A stretch of DNA of 64,000 nucleotides from Fodinibacter sp963730365 (GCA_963730365.1 CAVSRM010000015.1:124001-188000); one strand, 5' to 3'. Counted from the stretch's first letter, positions 25,000-34,259 are shown. Numbers and translations are program-made. Notes: generated by a model from the sequence alone, not told the origin.

Positions 25000-26766
25000 A
25001 TGAGTGCAGCTACTGAGACGACGATGCTGCGGACGGCGTCCGCGCCCGCGCGCACCAAGCGCCTGGCTCCTGGCGCCACCGTCGTGAAGTGGGTGACGAC
25101 GACCGACCACAAGGTCATCGGCAACCTCTACTTCATCACCTCGTTCATCTGGTTCCTCCTCGGCGGCGTCATGGCGCTGATCATCAGGGCCGAGCTCGCC
25201 TCCCCGGGCCTGCAGGTGGTCGACAACCCCGACCAGTACAACCAGCTCTTCACCATGCACGGCACGATCATGCTGCTGCTCTTCGCGACACCGCTGTTCG
25301 CCGGTTTCGCCAACGCGCTGATGCCGCTGCAGATCGGTGCCCCCGACGTCGCCTTCCCGCGCCTGAACATGTTCGCGTACTGGCTCTACGTGTTCGGTGG
25401 TGCCATCGCGGGTGCCGGCTTCCTCACCCCAGGCGGCGCCGCGGCCTTCGGCTGGTTCGCCTACGCACCGCTCTCGGACAGCTCCTACAGCCCGGGGCTG
25501 GGCGGTGACCTGTGGGTCTTCGGCCTCGCCCTCGCCGGCTTCGGCACCATCCTCGGTGGCGTCAACTTCATCACGACCATCCTCACCATGCGCGCGCCCG
25601 GCATGACGATGTTCCGGATGCCGATCTTCGTCTGGACGGTGCTGGTCACCTCGATCCTCGTGCTGCTCATCTTCCCGGCCCTGGCCGCGGCCCTGTTCGC
25701 CCTCGGCGCGGACCGCCGCTTCGGAGCGCACGTGTTCGACCCCGCCAGTGGGGGCGCCATCCTCTGGCAGCACATCTTCTGGTTCTTCGGGCATCCGGAG
25801 GTCTATGTCATCGCCCTGCCGTTCTTCGGGATCATCTCCGAGGTCCTGCCGGTGTTCTCCCGCAAGCCGATCTTCGGCTACAAGACCCTCGTCTACGCGA
25901 CGATCGCGATCGCCGCGCTCTCGGTGTCGGTCTGGGCGCACCACATGTACGTCACCGGTCAGGTGCTGCTGCCGTTCTTCGCGATCATGACGATGTTGAT
26001 CGCGGTGCCGACAGGGGTGAAGTTCTTCAATTGGATCGGCACGATGTGGGGCGGGAAGCTCGACTTCTCGACGCCCATGCTCTGGGCGCTGGGCTTCCTC
26101 GTCACCTTCCTCTTCGGCGGGTTGACCGGGGTCATCCTCGCCAGCCCCGCGCTGGACTTCCAGCTGTCCGACAGCTACTTCGTCGTCGCCCACTTCCACT
26201 ACGTCGTGTTCGGTACCGTGGTGTTCGCGATGTTCGCGGGGTTCTACTTCTGGTGGCCCAAGCTCACCGGGCGGATGCTCGACGAGCGGCTCGGCAAGGT
26301 GCACTTCTGGATGCTGTTCATCGGGTTCCACGTGACCTTCTTCGTCCAGCACCTCCTCGGGATCCAGGGGATGCCGCGCCGGTACGCCGACTACCTGCCG
26401 GAGGACGGCTTCGCCCTCGGCAACCAGATCTCCACGGCGGGCGCGTTCCTCCTCGGCCTGTCGATGCTGCCGTTCTTCTACAACGTCTGGAACACCTGGA
26501 AGAACGCTCCGCTCGTCGAGACCGACGACCCCTGGGGGTACGGCGCATCCTTGGAGTGGGCCACCTCGTGCCCGCCCCCGCGGCACAACTTCGACAGCAT
26601 CCCCCGGATCCGCTCCGAACGACCGGCCTTCGACCTGCACCACCCGGAGGCGGCGCCGGCCGGCGTGCATGACGCGCGCATGGTCGAGGATGACAGGCTG
26701 GTGTCGGCGCTCGGGCCGGCAGACCTGCACGACAAGGGTTTCGTCGACGACCACAAGGAGAACTGA
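25000..26766 (+). CDS. ctaD: Cytochrome c oxidase subunit I
   Basis: The 588-residue twelve-helix catalytic subunit. Heme and CuB ligands are recognisable in FTMHGTIMLL, WFFGHPEVYVIALP, VWAHHMYVTG and VVAHFHYVVFG. The C-terminal 60 or so residues form a hydrophilic His/Asp-rich tail (FDLHHPEAAPAG...). ATG 25000 follows GGAGGGAA. It lies between ctaC and ctaF in a tight operon. The heme-copper centre reduces oxygen and pumps protons. Confidence 0.97.
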   Translation: MSAATETTMLRTASAPARTKRLAPGATVVKWVTTTDHKVIGNLYFITSFIWFLLGGVMALIIRAELASPGLQVVDNPDQYNQLFTMHGTIMLLLFATPLFAGFANALMPLQIGAPDVAFPRLNMFAYWLYVFGGAIAGAGFLTPGGAAAFGWFAYAPLSDSSYSPGLGGDLWVFGLALAGFGTILGGVNFITTILTMRAPGMTMFRMPIFVWTVLVTSILVLLIFPALAAALFALGADRRFGAHVFDPASGGAILWQHIFWFFGHPEVYVIALPFFGIISEVLPVFSRKPIFGYKTLVYATIAIAALSVSVWAHHMYVTGQVLLPFFAIMTMLIAVPTGVKFFNWIGTMWGGKLDFSTPMLWALGFLVTFLFGGLTGVILASPALDFQLSDSYFVVAHFHYVVFGTVVFAMFAGFYFWWPKLTGRMLDERLGKVHFWMLFIGFHVTFFVQHLLGIQGMPRRYADYLPEDGFALGNQISTAGAFLLGLSMLPFFYNVWNTWKNAPLVETDDPWGYGASLEWATSCPPPRHNFDSIPRIRSERPAFDLHHPEAAPAGVHDARMVEDDRLVSALGPADLHDKGFVDDHKEN

Positions 26767-26769
26767 CCG

Positions 26770-27183
26770 ATGAGGGCGATGGAACGCATCGGGAGCCTCA
26801 TCGGGGTCTTCGCCTTCCTCATGGCCACGATCTACGGCTTCTGGACCAGCTCGACGGAGATCGGTGTCGAGTGGGTCGGTGTGATCGGGTTGGCTCTGGG
26901 CGGACTGCTCGGCTTCATGATCGCGTGGTACCTCTGGATGACGCGGCGCCGGCTGGAGGCCGACCCGTCGGACGACCCGCTCGGTGACATCGACGAGATC
27001 CAGGGTGACTACGGCTTCTTCAGCCCGCACAGCTGGTGGCCGCTGTTCCTCGCGGCCTCGGCGGCGATCTGCTTCCTGGGGCTCGCGGTCGGCTGGTGGC
27101 TCTTCATCATCGGGGCGTTCTTCGCCGTCCCGGCCCTCGTCGGCTGGACCTTCGAGTACTGGAAGGGCCAGAACGCGCTCTGA
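26770..27183 (+). CDS. ctaF: Actinobacterial cytochrome c oxidase subunit IV
   Basis: A 137-residue protein with four membrane helices and the family segment DPSDDPLGDIDEIQGDYGFF between helix pairs, ending EYWKGQNAL. CtaF is the extra small subunit of actinobacterial aa3 oxidases. It starts 3 nt after the ctaD stop. It is convergent with the zincin gene, whose stop is 9 nt away. Confidence 0.93.
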   Translation: MRAMERIGSLIGVFAFLMATIYGFWTSSTEIGVEWVGVIGLALGGLLGFMIAWYLWMTRRRLEADPSDDPLGDIDEIQGDYGFFSPHSWWPLFLAASAAICFLGLAVGWWLFIIGAFFAVPALVGWTFEYWKGQNAL

Positions 27184-27192
27184 GCGTCGAGC

Positions 27193-27546
27193 TCAGCCCC
27201 ACCCGAGCCGGTGCAGCGCCTCGTCGTCGATCCCGAAGTGGTGGGCGATTTCGTGCACGACCGTCACCGCTATCTCGTCGATGAGTTCCTCGGTGTCGCC
27301 GCACATCCTCGTGAGCGGGCCCCGGAACAGCGTGATGGCATCCGGCAGTGATCCGGCGCCCCCGAACTCCCCGCGTTCGGTGAGGGGCACGCCCTCGTAG
27401 ACCCCCAGCAGGTCCGGGTCGCCCGGCGGTGGTTCGTCCTCCACGAGGAAGACGACGTTGTCGAGCATCGCCATCAGCTCCTCGGGTACCTCGTCGAGGG
27501 CATCCTCGACGATGGCGTCGAATGCGTCGCCGGTGATGGGGTGCAC
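27193..27546 (-). CDS. Zincin-like metallopeptidase (PF06262 type)
   Basis: A 117-residue minimal metallopeptidase. The C-terminus has VVHEIAHHFGIDDEALHRLGWG, an HExxH helix with a further candidate ligand in the conserved GxxDExLHxLG motif. The N-terminus DAFDAIVEDALDEVPEELMAML is typical of the family. Substrates are unknown. GTG 27546 starts the conserved region; the frame is open to 27609 and adds a poor N-terminus. It is last in a minus-strand run PASTA protein - unknown - zincin, separated by 84 nt. Confidence 0.82.
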   Translation of the reverse strand: MHPITGDAFDAIVEDALDEVPEELMAMLDNVVFLVEDEPPPGDPDLLGVYEGVPLTERGEFGGAGSLPDAITLFRGPLTRMCGDTEELIDEIAVTVVHEIAHHFGIDDEALHRLGWG

Positions 27547-27630
27547 GCCCACAGCCTGCCACCCTGCCCGGCTGCCTGGCGCCGTGCCACCCGCGCCCCG
27601 CGGTGCCATACCCCCGGCTCACTGCGGCCT

Positions 27631-28197
27631 TCAGGCGAGCCGGAGTCCGTCCCCGAGGCCCAGCTCGGTGTGGACGTCGAGGCGCCGGCTGCGGCTGGCG
27701 ACCGGAGTCTCCCCGGCGCTCAGGGACACCTCCACGAGGGCGTCGCCGGCCACCAGGGCGGCGAGCCGCCCGGCGCTCACGGACGCGGCAAGGCCTGTGA
27801 CGTCCACCGTCACGCCAAGTGTGAGCTGCAGCCGGCCGAGCCGGAGCCCGCTGAGGAGGACGTCGACGTAGGGGGTGGCCTCCCAGGAGATGCGGTGCTC
27901 CGCGAGCTGGACGGTCTCGAAGGTCCCGGGCGCGGCCTTGGTCCGTCGGCCCGCCGCACGCAGCGCCGAGTGCTTGGTCCAGCCGGCGACCAGGACGTCG
28001 GTCAGGTCGAGCTCCAGCAACCCCAGCGCCGCCTCGGAGACATCCCGCCGGAGGGACTCCCGGACCGCGCTGCCCAGGGTCGAGGGGTCGACCTGGTCGA
28101 GGGCCGCACCCAGGTCGAGTGACAGGGGCGGCTCCTTGGCCCGGTGGCCTCCGAAGAGGAGGTCACGTGCCGTCGTCGCTCCGGACAACAGGATCAT
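27631..28197 (-). CDS. Protein of unknown function coupled to a PASTA gene
   Basis: A 188-residue protein I do not recognise. It begins MILLSGATTARDLLFGG. A long C-terminal half is rich in alternating hydrophobic residues (YVDVLLSGLRLGRLQLTLGVTVDV), suggesting a beta-rich domain. There is no signal peptide, membrane helix or cysteine. ATG 28197 overlaps the PASTA gene stop (ATGA), so the two are made together. Confidence 0.75.
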   Translation of the reverse strand: MILLSGATTARDLLFGGHRAKEPPLSLDLGAALDQVDPSTLGSAVRESLRRDVSEAALGLLELDLTDVLVAGWTKHSALRAAGRRTKAAPGTFETVQLAEHRISWEATPYVDVLLSGLRLGRLQLTLGVTVDVTGLAASVSAGRLAALVAGDALVEVSLSAGETPVASRSRRLDVHTELGLGDGLRLA

Positions 28198-29480
28198 CGC
28201 GGCTCCTCCTCGAGCAGGAACCTGCCCGCCTCCGGGATGGCCAGGACTCTCAGGACGAGGTCCTCGTCCGCGGCCGTGGAGTCCACGGACACCGTGGGGG
28301 AGGAGTCCGGATGCGGTTCCACGACGACCTCGGGCGGGGCGGCCTCGGTGGGAGGGGCGGGGCGGGGACCTGCGGACCTGAGCGCCGGCACGGCCCACAG
28401 GACCAGGGCGAGGAGGAGCAGCACGACTGCGGCCACCCCGGCCACGGGTAGCCAGGCCGCGGGTTCGTCGTCGGTGACGACGGCGAAGGCGACCGTCACC
28501 GCTGTTCCCGGCGCCACTCGTTGGCCCGGCTCGGGGTCCTGACGGAACGAGATTCCCTCGTCGACGGATCCGGCCGGGTCGATGCTCATGGGCAGACCTG
28601 CCGCGTCGAGCACCTGCCGCACCACCTGAGGTTCCAGGCCCGTGACATCCGGCACGAGGGTCGTCGTCAGGGGAGTGCCCGACCCGACGAGCGTGACGCT
28701 CACGGCATCCCCCGGCTGCAGCGTCGTCTGCGGAGGTGGGTCCTGCGCGCTCACCGTCTGCTCACCGTCACCGGAGTCGGCCTCGACGCGCATCGTCAGG
28801 TCGACCCCCTCGACTGCTGCCCGTGCCTGGGCGGCTGTCAGGCCGATCAGGTCGGGGACCGTGCGTGTGTCGTCCGGCACCGTGGCGAGATCCACTGCCA
28901 CGACCGTGCGAAACGGCACGAGCTCCCCGGGGGCGACGGACTGTCGAACCACCCGACCCTCACCGCGAGGTCGGATGATCAACCCCAGCGAGTCGAGGAG
29001 CTCCTCGGCCTCCGGGGCTGTGCGACCGATGAGGTCGGCCACTGATGAGCCGACCGTGAGCACGATCGTCGCCGAGGGCCGCACGTCGTCGCTGTCCTCG
29101 AGGTACTGCTCCACCAGCTGGTCGACGACGAGCGTCGCCTCGGGGGGCACGATGTCCGGGACCTCCGGCTCGACCCGCACGACCAGGGCATAGCGCTGGT
29201 TCGGGTACCACTGCTCCGCGATGAGGTCCTGGGCGGCCGAGAGGCCGAGACCGACGACGTCGGGTGGCTCGCGTCCGGCCATGGTGACCGACGCGGGTGA
29301 CGACACGCCCGTCGTCGCGGGGGACGCCGTGGCCCGACCCGGCAGGAGCGACAGGGTAGCGAGGGTGGCCAGCAGCACGCCCACCAGCGCCCGGGCGAGG
29401 TCAGCACGTCGCGCCCGCCCGGCCGGTGTGGCGCAGACGGTATATCGCGACGTCGACCTGAGACGCGGGGTCTTGCTCAT
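28194..29480 (-). CDS. Membrane-anchored PASTA-repeat protein without a kinase
   Basis: A 428-residue protein. An N-terminal hydrophobic signal (ARALVGVLLATLATLSLL) precedes about four PASTA-like units (VVGLGLSAAQDLI; LIGRTAPEAEELL; VPDLIGLTAAQARAAV; VPDVTGLEPQVVRQVL). One membrane helix follows near residue 345 (VAGVAAVVLLLLALVLW), then an acidic cytoplasmic tail. PASTA domains bind peptidoglycan fragments. ATG 29480 follows a GAGGGGG site. It lies downstream of qcrB but beyond a strong hairpin, so it probably has separate transcription. Confidence 0.85.
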   Translation of the reverse strand: MSKTPRLRSTSRYTVCATPAGRARRADLARALVGVLLATLATLSLLPGRATASPATTGVSSPASVTMAGREPPDVVGLGLSAAQDLIAEQWYPNQRYALVVRVEPEVPDIVPPEATLVVDQLVEQYLEDSDDVRPSATIVLTVGSSVADLIGRTAPEAEELLDSLGLIIRPRGEGRVVRQSVAPGELVPFRTVVAVDLATVPDDTRTVPDLIGLTAAQARAAVEGVDLTMRVEADSGDGEQTVSAQDPPPQTTLQPGDAVSVTLVGSGTPLTTTLVPDVTGLEPQVVRQVLDAAGLPMSIDPAGSVDEGISFRQDPEPGQRVAPGTAVTVAFAVVTDDEPAAWLPVAGVAAVVLLLLALVLWAVPALRSAGPRPAPPTEAAPPEVVVEPHPDSSPTVSVDSTAADEDLVLRVLAIPEAGRFLLEEEPR

Positions 29481-29660
29481 CCGTCCCCCTCGGGGCACCC
29501 GGCCCGGCGGGGAAGGTGCGACCCGGCCGGGCCTCCCACGGTCCTCGGCTTCGGCTCCGGTGTCCAGCGCTACCCGCCGGTACGTTCGCCGTCGCGTTCA
29601 CCCCCATCACGCGTCCTCACCCATGGCGCGGGCCACGCCGGCAGTGGCAGTGGCAGTGCA

Positions 29661-29707
29661 ACGATCGGATGCCGTGCCTCCCGGAGGAGGACACGGCATC
29701 CGATCGT
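29661..29707 (-). terminator. Perfect 16-bp hairpin after qcrB
   Basis: Arms 29661-29676 and 29692-29707 are exact reverse complements. The loop holds a second CCTCC/GGAGG pairing. It sits 17 nt past the qcrB stop and probably ends the ctaE-qcrCAB transcript. There is no T-tract, but a GGCAGT hexanucleotide repeat (about 29637-29658) follows on the exit side. The rest of the 243-nt gap shows nothing else. Confidence 0.75.
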
Positions 29708-29723
29708 CGTGCTGGGCGCGCAG

Positions 29724-31475
29724 TCAGTGGCGAGTCGGCCCCGACGCCTCGGTCTCCTTCTCACCCTCGAGGGTTGCGGGTCCGCCGGACGCCTCGATGG
29801 ACTCCATCTCCTGACCGTCGTGGTGGGCGGCCGCCAGCTCTGCGGGCGTCACCGGGTTGACGGCATCGGCGAAGTAGAAGTGCGACAGCCTGGCGCGGGC
29901 CCGGTCCAGGCGACCGGTCCTGCGCGCCACGCCGTTGGCATCGACGCCGGCCTCGAGCTCGAGCGGTGCGACCGCCTCGTGCTGGACGAGGATCCACTGG
30001 TCCTCCGGCAGCATCGCCTCGTGACGCTCGAAGAAGCGACCGTCGGGCGTCCTGATGATGGTGCCGCTCTCGACGCCGTGGAGCACGGTGTCACGGTCGC
30101 GGCGCTGCAGCGAGAGGCAGACCCGCTTGGTGATCCAGAAGGCGATGGGGGGCAGGACGAAGAAGCCGATCCGGAAGAACCAGGTGAGGTCGTTGATCGA
30201 CATGTCGAGCTTGATCGCCATGATGTCGTTGCCGGACGCGAACATCAGCACGCTGTAGGCGGTGATCCCGGCCATCCCGATGCCGGTGCGGACCGGCGCG
30301 TTGCGGGGGCGCTGGAGCAGGTGGTGCTCCCGGTTGTCACCGGTGGCCCACTTCTCGACGAAGGGATAGATCCCGAGGACGACATAGACCATCGGGAGCA
30401 GGATGAGCGCACCCGGGAAGATGTTGGCGGAGATGGTGTAGCCGAACGCCGTGAACTCCAGCCACCCGGGTAGCAGGCGCAGTGCGCCGTCGGCGAACCC
30501 CATGTACCAGTCCGGCTGCGCGCCTGCGGTGACCGCGGACGGGTCGTAGGGCCCGTAGCCCCAGATCGGGTTGATCCCGACGACGGCCGAGATGAGGGCC
30601 GTGATCCCGAAGACGATGAAGAAGAAGCCGCCCGCCTTGGCCGCGTACACCGGCATCACCGGGTAGCCGACGACGTTGTCGTTGGTGCGGCCCGGGCCGG
30701 GGTACTGGGTGTGCTTCTGGATGAAGACGATGGCGATGTGCGCGGTGAACAGCCCGACGAGCAGTGCCGGGATGAGGAGGACGTGCGCCGAGTAGAGCCG
30801 GGGGATGATCATCTCCCCGGGGAACGGCCCGCCGAAGATCGCGTAGACGAGGTAGGAGCCGATGACCGGTGCGGACTGGACGAACCCCTGCATGGCCCGG
30901 ATGCCGGTGCCCGAGAGCAGGTCGTCGGGGAGGGAGTAGCCGGCGAAGCCCTCGACGATGGCGAGCAGGGCGAGGACCGAGCCGATGACCCAGTTGATCT
31001 CGCGCGGCTTGCGGAAGGCGCCGGTGAAGAAGACCCGGAACATGTGCACCACCAGCGCGACGACGAACATCAGCGCTGCCCAGTGGTGGATCTGGCGGAT
31101 GATCAGGCCGCCCTTGATGTCGAAGGAGATGTCGAGGGTCGACTTGTAGGCCTCGGACATCTCGATGCCCCGCAGGGGCACGTAGGAGCCGTTGTAGATC
31201 GTCAGGCCCATGCTCGGCACGTACCAGAAGGTGAGGAAGGCCCCGGTCACCAGGCAGATGATCATCGAGTACATCGCGATCTCGCCCAGCATGAAGGACC
31301 AGTGGTCTGGGAAGACCTTCTTCATGAGGTACCCGGCGGGCTTGGCGGAGCCGGTGCGGTCATCGACCCAGCCGCCGAGTCCGCCGATCGTGCGGGCGGT
31401 GGCGGAGGAGGGCGGAGTCGGGGTGCTGTCGCCCTCGCGCAGGGCGTCGGCCGGTCGGCTGGTCGAGGTCGTCAC
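29724..31475 (-). CDS. qcrB: Cytochrome bc1 complex, cytochrome b subunit
   Basis: The 583-residue membrane subunit that carries two b hemes and the quinol sites. Recognisable parts are IIRQIHHWAALMFVVALVVH with heme histidines, EGFAGYSLPDDLLSGTG, the YSAHVLLIPALL pair and QPDWYMGFADGALRL. A long actinobacterial C-terminal cytoplasmic extension follows. GTG 31475 overlaps the qcrA stop (GTGA). The longer frame to 31640 only shadows qcrA. Confidence 0.96.
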   Translation of the reverse strand: MTTSTSRPADALREGDSTPTPPSSATARTIGGLGGWVDDRTGSAKPAGYLMKKVFPDHWSFMLGEIAMYSMIICLVTGAFLTFWYVPSMGLTIYNGSYVPLRGIEMSEAYKSTLDISFDIKGGLIIRQIHHWAALMFVVALVVHMFRVFFTGAFRKPREINWVIGSVLALLAIVEGFAGYSLPDDLLSGTGIRAMQGFVQSAPVIGSYLVYAIFGGPFPGEMIIPRLYSAHVLLIPALLVGLFTAHIAIVFIQKHTQYPGPGRTNDNVVGYPVMPVYAAKAGGFFFIVFGITALISAVVGINPIWGYGPYDPSAVTAGAQPDWYMGFADGALRLLPGWLEFTAFGYTISANIFPGALILLPMVYVVLGIYPFVEKWATGDNREHHLLQRPRNAPVRTGIGMAGITAYSVLMFASGNDIMAIKLDMSINDLTWFFRIGFFVLPPIAFWITKRVCLSLQRRDRDTVLHGVESGTIIRTPDGRFFERHEAMLPEDQWILVQHEAVAPLELEAGVDANGVARRTGRLDRARARLSHFYFADAVNPVTPAELAAAHHDGQEMESIEASGGPATLEGEKETEASGPTRH

Positions 31476-32599
31476 AGGCCACGCTCCCAGAAGCTCGGGC
31501 CGATCGCTTCGCGGAACGGCTGAGTGGACACGAGGTAGCCCTCGTCGTCGACGGTGATGGCGAGCTGGGGCAGGGGGCGCTTGGCCGGCCCGAAGATCAC
31601 CTTGCAGTCCTGGGTCACGTCGAAGGTCGACTGGTGGCACGGACAGAGCAGGTGGTGGGTCTGCTGCTCGTAGAGCCCCACCGGACAGCCGACGTGGGTG
31701 CAGATCTTCGAGTAGGCGACGATGCCCTGGTAGCCCCAGTCGAGCTCCTTCTGGGACTCGATGATGTCGGGGTCGAGGCGCATGAGGAGGACTGCCGCCT
31801 TGGCCTTCTCCTCGAGGCGGTGCTCCTCGAGGTCGAGCAGCCCCTCGGGCATCACGTGGAAGACCGACCCGATGGTCACGTCGCTCGCCTTGATCGGCGT
31901 GTTCTCGGGGTCACGCACCAGCCGCATCGGGACGAACTCGGGCTCCTCGCCGGGTCCGCTCGGTCCGCCGTTCCAGAAGGTCAGCGACAGGCTCTTCTGG
32001 GGCATCGGGCCGAGGCTGCCGGCGACCTGCACGACGAGCGGGAGCGCGAACAGCCCCAGGGCCCCACCCAGGGTGTACTTGATGATCGGACGGCGGCCGA
32101 GCTGGGCGTCCGAACCGCCCTCGCGCAGCGTGCCGACGAAGCCCTCCCGGGCCCCCTCGCTCGACCGCATGGGGTGCCGGGACTCGACGACCTCCTCGTC
32201 GGGCATGAGGGTCTTGGCCCAGTGGACGGCGCCGAAGCCGATCCCGAGCAGGCCCATCGCGAGGGTGACGCCGAGGGCGAAGTTGGAGGCGCTGGTGAGG
32301 CCGATGCCGGGGATGAAGACCGTCTGCTCGACGTCGATCGCGAAGTACAGCACGATGAACAGCACCGTGCCGAGCATGGAGATGCCGAAGAGCGTGGCGA
32401 CCTGCTTCTCGGCCCGCTTGGCAGCATCCTCGCCGAGGTCGGCCATGCGGGGGGTGTGCGGCGGCAGTCCGGGGTTGGTGAACCTCTCGGGCACGCCACC
32501 CTCACCGACGACATGACCTTGGTCCAGGCGCACCGGGGCGCCCGGACCGGAGGTGGGGGTCACCTCGGAGCCGGTGGCTGGCGTGTCGTGCTCGTTCAT
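31472..32599 (-). CDS. qcrA: Cytochrome bc1 complex, Rieske iron-sulfur subunit
   Basis: A 375-residue actinobacterial Rieske protein. Three membrane helices (about 67-87, 102-124 and 172-193) precede the cluster domain with CTHVGCPVG and LLCPCHQSTFD, the C-x-H and C-x2-H ligands. The long N-terminal region (about 60 residues) is cytoplasmic and hydrophilic. It is coupled to qcrB by a 4-nt overlap and lies 44 nt downstream of qcrC. Confidence 0.96.
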   Translation of the reverse strand: MNEHDTPATGSEVTPTSGPGAPVRLDQGHVVGEGGVPERFTNPGLPPHTPRMADLGEDAAKRAEKQVATLFGISMLGTVLFIVLYFAIDVEQTVFIPGIGLTSASNFALGVTLAMGLLGIGFGAVHWAKTLMPDEEVVESRHPMRSSEGAREGFVGTLREGGSDAQLGRRPIIKYTLGGALGLFALPLVVQVAGSLGPMPQKSLSLTFWNGGPSGPGEEPEFVPMRLVRDPENTPIKASDVTIGSVFHVMPEGLLDLEEHRLEEKAKAAVLLMRLDPDIIESQKELDWGYQGIVAYSKICTHVGCPVGLYEQQTHHLLCPCHQSTFDVTQDCKVIFGPAKRPLPQLAITVDDEGYLVSTQPFREAIGPSFWERGL

Positions 32600-32643
32600 C
32601 GGGCTACCGATCTGTGTCGACGTGGCAGTGGGACGGGGTGTGG

Positions 32644-33459
32644 TCAGGCGGCCTTCGAGCCGAGCCAGACGGCGCAGCCGACGAGCAGCCCGAGGCCGAA
32701 GACCCAGGCGAACAGGCCCTCGGTGACCGGGCCGAGCGAGCCGAGCGTCATGCCTCCGGGGCTCTCGGCCTCGTCGATGGTGTCGAGGAAGGCGACGATG
32801 TCACGCTTGCTCTCGGGGGTGAGGTTGTTGTCGCCGAAGACGGGCATGCTCTGCGGGCCGGTCTCCATGGCCTCGTAGATGTGCTTGTCGCTGATGGTGC
32901 TGCTGATGGCGGGGGCGTACTTGCCCCGGGTGAGCGCACCACCAGCACCGGCGAAGTTGTGGCACATCGCGCAGTTGACGCGGAACAGCTCCCCGCCGGC
33001 GGCGGCATCGCCCTTCGTCGGGTCGACCGCCTCGTCACTGGGGACCGCGGGGCCCGGTGCGAGCGACGCGATGTAGGCACCGATGGCCTCGATGTCGGCG
33101 TCGGAGAACTTCACTTCGCCGCCGGCCGGGGCCTGGACGCCGGGAGCGGCCATCGGCATCCGGCCCGTGCCCATCTGGAAGTCCACGGACGCCGCGCCGA
33201 CGCCCGCGAGGGCGGGGCCGGCGATGTTGTCGCCGTTCCCCGTCGGACGTCCCTCGGCGTTGAGTCCGTGGCAGGACGCGCAGTTGGCCCGGAACAGAGC
33301 CCGGCCCTCCTCGGCGGTCTGGGCCGGCAGGGCCTTCGTCGTGGCGTCGGCCCGAGTGGGTGCCACAGCTGCGTACACGGCGCCGGTGAGGAAGAGCCCC
33401 AGCACGAGGAGGACGGCGATCGCTGCCGGATGGCGGCGGCGGGCTGCCAGTGCGTTCAC
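32644..33459 (-). CDS. qcrC: Cytochrome bc1 complex, diheme cytochrome cc subunit
   Basis: A 271-residue anchored diheme c-type cytochrome. An N-terminal membrane helix is followed by heme sites CASCH (60-64) and CAMCH (163-167), then a C-terminal helix (FAWVFGLGLLVGCAVWL). This is the fused cytochrome that passes electrons straight to CtaC in the actinobacterial bcc-aa3 supercomplex. GTG 33459 is the start. It lies 49 nt downstream of ctaE. Confidence 0.96.
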   Translation of the reverse strand: MNALAARRRHPAAIAVLLVLGLFLTGAVYAAVAPTRADATTKALPAQTAEEGRALFRANCASCHGLNAEGRPTGNGDNIAGPALAGVGAASVDFQMGTGRMPMAAPGVQAPAGGEVKFSDADIEAIGAYIASLAPGPAVPSDEAVDPTKGDAAAGGELFRVNCAMCHNFAGAGGALTRGKYAPAISSTISDKHIYEAMETGPQSMPVFGDNNLTPESKRDIVAFLDTIDEAESPGGMTLGSLGPVTEGLFAWVFGLGLLVGCAVWLGSKAA

Positions 33460-33508
33460 GATGCTTTCCTGTCTGCGGGGAGCGGGTGGTCGGGGTAGGG
33501 CGGGAAGG

Positions 33509-34186
33509 TCACTTCAGAACGTAGATCATGAGGAACAGGGCGACCCAGACGACGTCGACGAAGTGCCAGTAGTAGGAGGTGACGACGGCTCCGGTGGCCT
33601 GTGCGTGGGTGTAGCGGCGCGTCGTGAAGCTGCGGCCGATGATGAGCATGAAGGCGATGAGCCCGCCGGTCACGTGGAGCCCGTGGAAGCCGGTGGCGAG
33701 GTAGAAGATCGAGCCGTAGGGGTCGGAGGAGAGCGTGACGCCCTCCTGGACGAGGTGGGCGTACTCGTAGACCTGACCGGCGATGAACACCGAGCCGAAG
33801 ATGTAGGTGAGGGCGTACCACTCACGCATGCCCCACTCCTTGACGGCCAGGAGCGAGACGCCGGCCGGCCGGGCGGCCACGCCGCGCTCGGCGGCCCAGA
33901 CGCCGAGCTGGCACCAGACCGAGGAGATCACGAGGATCAGGGTGTTGGCGAGCGCGAACGGCACGTTGAGCTGCGAGGTGCGTTCGGCCCACAGGGCGGG
34001 CTCGTGCCCGCGAATGGTGAAGTAGAACGCGAACAGCGCCGCGAAGAACATGAGTTCGCTGGAGAGCCAGACCATCGTCCCGACCGCGACCATGTTCGGA
34101 CGGGTCGCGGGGCCCTGTCCGGGGATGGACGGAACAGGTCCTCTGGGCTCGGTCAGAGCCGTTGCTTGAGTCGCCACGAAAGTCAT
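33509..34186 (-). CDS. ctaE: Cytochrome c oxidase subunit III
   Basis: A 225-residue, five-helix subunit with RPNMVAVGTMVWLSSELMFF, GHEPALWAERTS and the GFHGLHVTGGL helix. It is first in the ctaE-qcrC-qcrA-qcrB operon, separate from ctaCDF but on the facing side of the same locus. ATG 34186 overlaps a CATAAT hexamer (34190-34185, minus strand), so GTG 34177, 7 nt after it, is a plausible leaderless start giving 222 residues. Confidence 0.95.
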   Translation of the reverse strand: MTFVATQATALTEPRGPVPSIPGQGPATRPNMVAVGTMVWLSSELMFFAALFAFYFTIRGHEPALWAERTSQLNVPFALANTLILVISSVWCQLGVWAAERGVAARPAGVSLLAVKEWGMREWYALTYIFGSVFIAGQVYEYAHLVQEGVTLSSDPYGSIFYLATGFHGLHVTGGLIAFMLIIGRSFTTRRYTHAQATGAVVTSYYWHFVDVVWVALFLMIYVLK

Positions 34187-34259
34187 TATGGCGAAGAGTT
34201 GGCGCTCGCGCTGCGCCGACCCCCCGAAAGACTAGACATCTGTCGATCTGGTCCACCGG

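Noticed and set aside
24916..27030. A 704-codon minus-strand open frame opposite ctaD
   Set aside because: It is a shadow of the ctaD codon pattern, rich in Glu/Arg/His, with no recognisable domain. ctaD has all its heme ligands on the plus strand.
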